Part shown: in pieces, positions 63,286-64,000 of the stretch | Numbering within the stretch: position 1 is the stretch's first letter | Layout: each line of letters begins with the position of its first letter | NCBI RefSeq assembly: GCF_011516925.1 | Contig: NZ_WOTG01000007.1 | Span: forward strand, 62,001 to 126,000 | Direction: 5' to 3' | DNA length: 64,000 bases | Source of the DNA: Acetobacter fabarum | Lineage (GTDB): Bacteria; Pseudomonadota; Alphaproteobacteria; Acetobacterales; Acetobacteraceae | Program-made: the position numbers and the translations under genes | The notes under the pieces: model-generated | Told to the model about the DNA's origin: nothing | The model's input: only the letters and a program-made list of their open reading frames with translations | Databases searched by the model: none

Positions 63286-64000
63286 ATGGAGAATGCAACA
63301 AATCTGGATTTAGTGCAGAGACTGTATCGCGCCCTTCTTAACACGGCCGATGCGGTGTTGCAGGCTTCTACCGAAAGCGAGATGTGCGATAAAACATGTG
63401 CCGATCTGGTATATGATGCGCTTTTTCAGGCAGTCTGGATTGGTCGGAAGGATGAGTCCGACACGTTGCATATCCTCTCCTGCATGGGGGCTGGCACGCA
63501 GGGGATGACCAACCTGAAGTTTGGCTTTCAGGAAGATTCGCCCCAGTTTCCTGTCGCCGTGGAGGCATGGGACAGACAGACCCTAGTTTACAGTAATGAC
63601 GAACTGGGGGAGCAGAAAAACACACCATGGTATGATTTTCTGTACCGTAACCAGTGGCGTGCCGTGCTGGCGGTCCCGATCTGGCGGGGCGGCGTACGCT
63701 GGGCCGTTATCTCGTTTGTATCAATCCGCACAGATATGTTCGATGAGCAGTGTATAGGCCTGTGCCAGAAGGTGGCGGAACTGCTGGGCCATGCGCTGGA
63801 TAAGCTGGATGCCCAGAAAAGGCTGGAAAAACTCCAGAATGAGGAAGCACGCCGCGCACGGCATGACCCGCTAACAGGCCTGCCCAACCGCCTGGCGCTG
63901 GAGGAGTATATGCCACAGGCCATAGCCCGCGCGGTCCGTCAGGGCAGTTCGGTGGCTGTGGGTATGCTGGATCTGGACGACTTCAAGCAGGTTAATGATG
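63286..64000 (+). CDS. GAF-GGDEF diguanylate cyclase, 3' end missing
   Basis: The reading frame runs from ATG 63286 to the end of the window (238 codons seen). It has a GAF domain from about residue 10 to 165 and the start of a GGDEF domain (DPLTGLPNRLALEEYMPQAI, then VAVGMLDLDDFKQVND). The GGDEF motif itself is beyond the window. It aligns over its whole visible length with the second GAF and GGDEF parts of the split gene at 40209-43091 (shared NTADAVL/NAADAVL, FQAVWIGR/FHAVWIGR, VYSNDELGEQ/AYSNDELAEQ, LLGHALDKLD). No membrane helix precedes it, so it is a soluble, shorter paralogue. Confidence 0.85.
   Translation, partial: MENATNLDLVQRLYRALLNTADAVLQASTESEMCDKTCADLVYDALFQAVWIGRKDESDTLHILSCMGAGTQGMTNLKFGFQEDSPQFPVAVEAWDRQTLVYSNDELGEQKNTPWYDFLYRNQWRAVLAVPIWRGGVRWAVISFVSIRTDMFDEQCIGLCQKVAELLGHALDKLDAQKRLEKLQNEEARRARHDPLTGLPNRLALEEYMPQAIARAVRQGSSVAVGMLDLDDFKQVND

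Overview
The window looks like chromosomal DNA of an acetic acid bacterium (Acetobacteraceae, most likely Acetobacter or a close relative). The main evidence is a three-subunit membrane-bound sugar/polyol dehydrogenase (small, FAD large and triheme cytochrome c subunits), the alphaproteobacterial cell-cycle regulator GcrA, an F1-only atpHAGDC operon, a type II NADH dehydrogenase and several c-di-GMP enzymes. By eye the G+C is in the mid to high fifties, with AT-rich gaps. Identification is from reading alone; no database search was run.

Layout. 1-9624: the downstream part of a Tad/Flp tight-adherence pilus locus (secretin CpaC cut by the window edge, short CpaD-like protein, CpaE, CpaF, TadB, TadC, TadD, TadE, TadF, TadG), tightly packed and mostly overlapping. 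9768-13481: fpr-gor-pyrC on the minus strand. 13844-16195: Suv3-like helicase. 16208-17838: dedA and an SDR gene overlapping by 4 bases. 18002-21672: S9 peptidase facing NAD-malic enzyme across a terminator. 21862-23104: nusG, secE, tRNA-Trp and tRNA-Gly. 23449-28412: F1 ATP synthase operon closed by a strong terminator. 28477-32897: queF, ribonuclease D, adenosine-kinase-like gene, bactofilin and gcrA. 33085-35990: nadC, nadA and their probable regulator nrtR, with a clear operator at the nadA promoter. 36080-38284: PAS-GAF-GGDEF-EAL protein with a heme-PAS signature. 39025-40057: ynfA and thiopurine methyltransferase. 40209-43091: a transmembrane sensor diguanylate cyclase gene split by one in-frame TGA. 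43291-46870: EamA transporter, an unrecognised gene, cspA and an MFS transporter. 47075-49456: NemR-like electrophile sensor and an aldehyde dehydrogenase joined by related palindromes. 49646-54785: type II NADH dehydrogenase, porin, Crp/Fnr-type regulator and a second dedA. 55136-57883: autotransporter. 58266-61993: FAD dehydrogenase complex. 62388-62954: unrecognised gene. 63286-64000: start of a second GAF-GGDEF gene, paralogous to the split one.

Themes. Several genes concern surface life and c-di-GMP signalling (Tad pilus, autotransporter, one PDE and two DGC genes). Others fit oxidative fermentation and its aldehyde stress (sugar dehydrogenase, NDH-2, NemR with aldehyde dehydrogenase, glutathione reductase, Fpr). 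The strongest new testable points are the NrtR operator, the NemR-type regulon, the nonsense-split diguanylate cyclase and the putative oxygen-sensing phosphodiesterase. No insertion sequence, prophage, CRISPR array or rRNA was seen, and I did not find an entirely novel multi-gene system.
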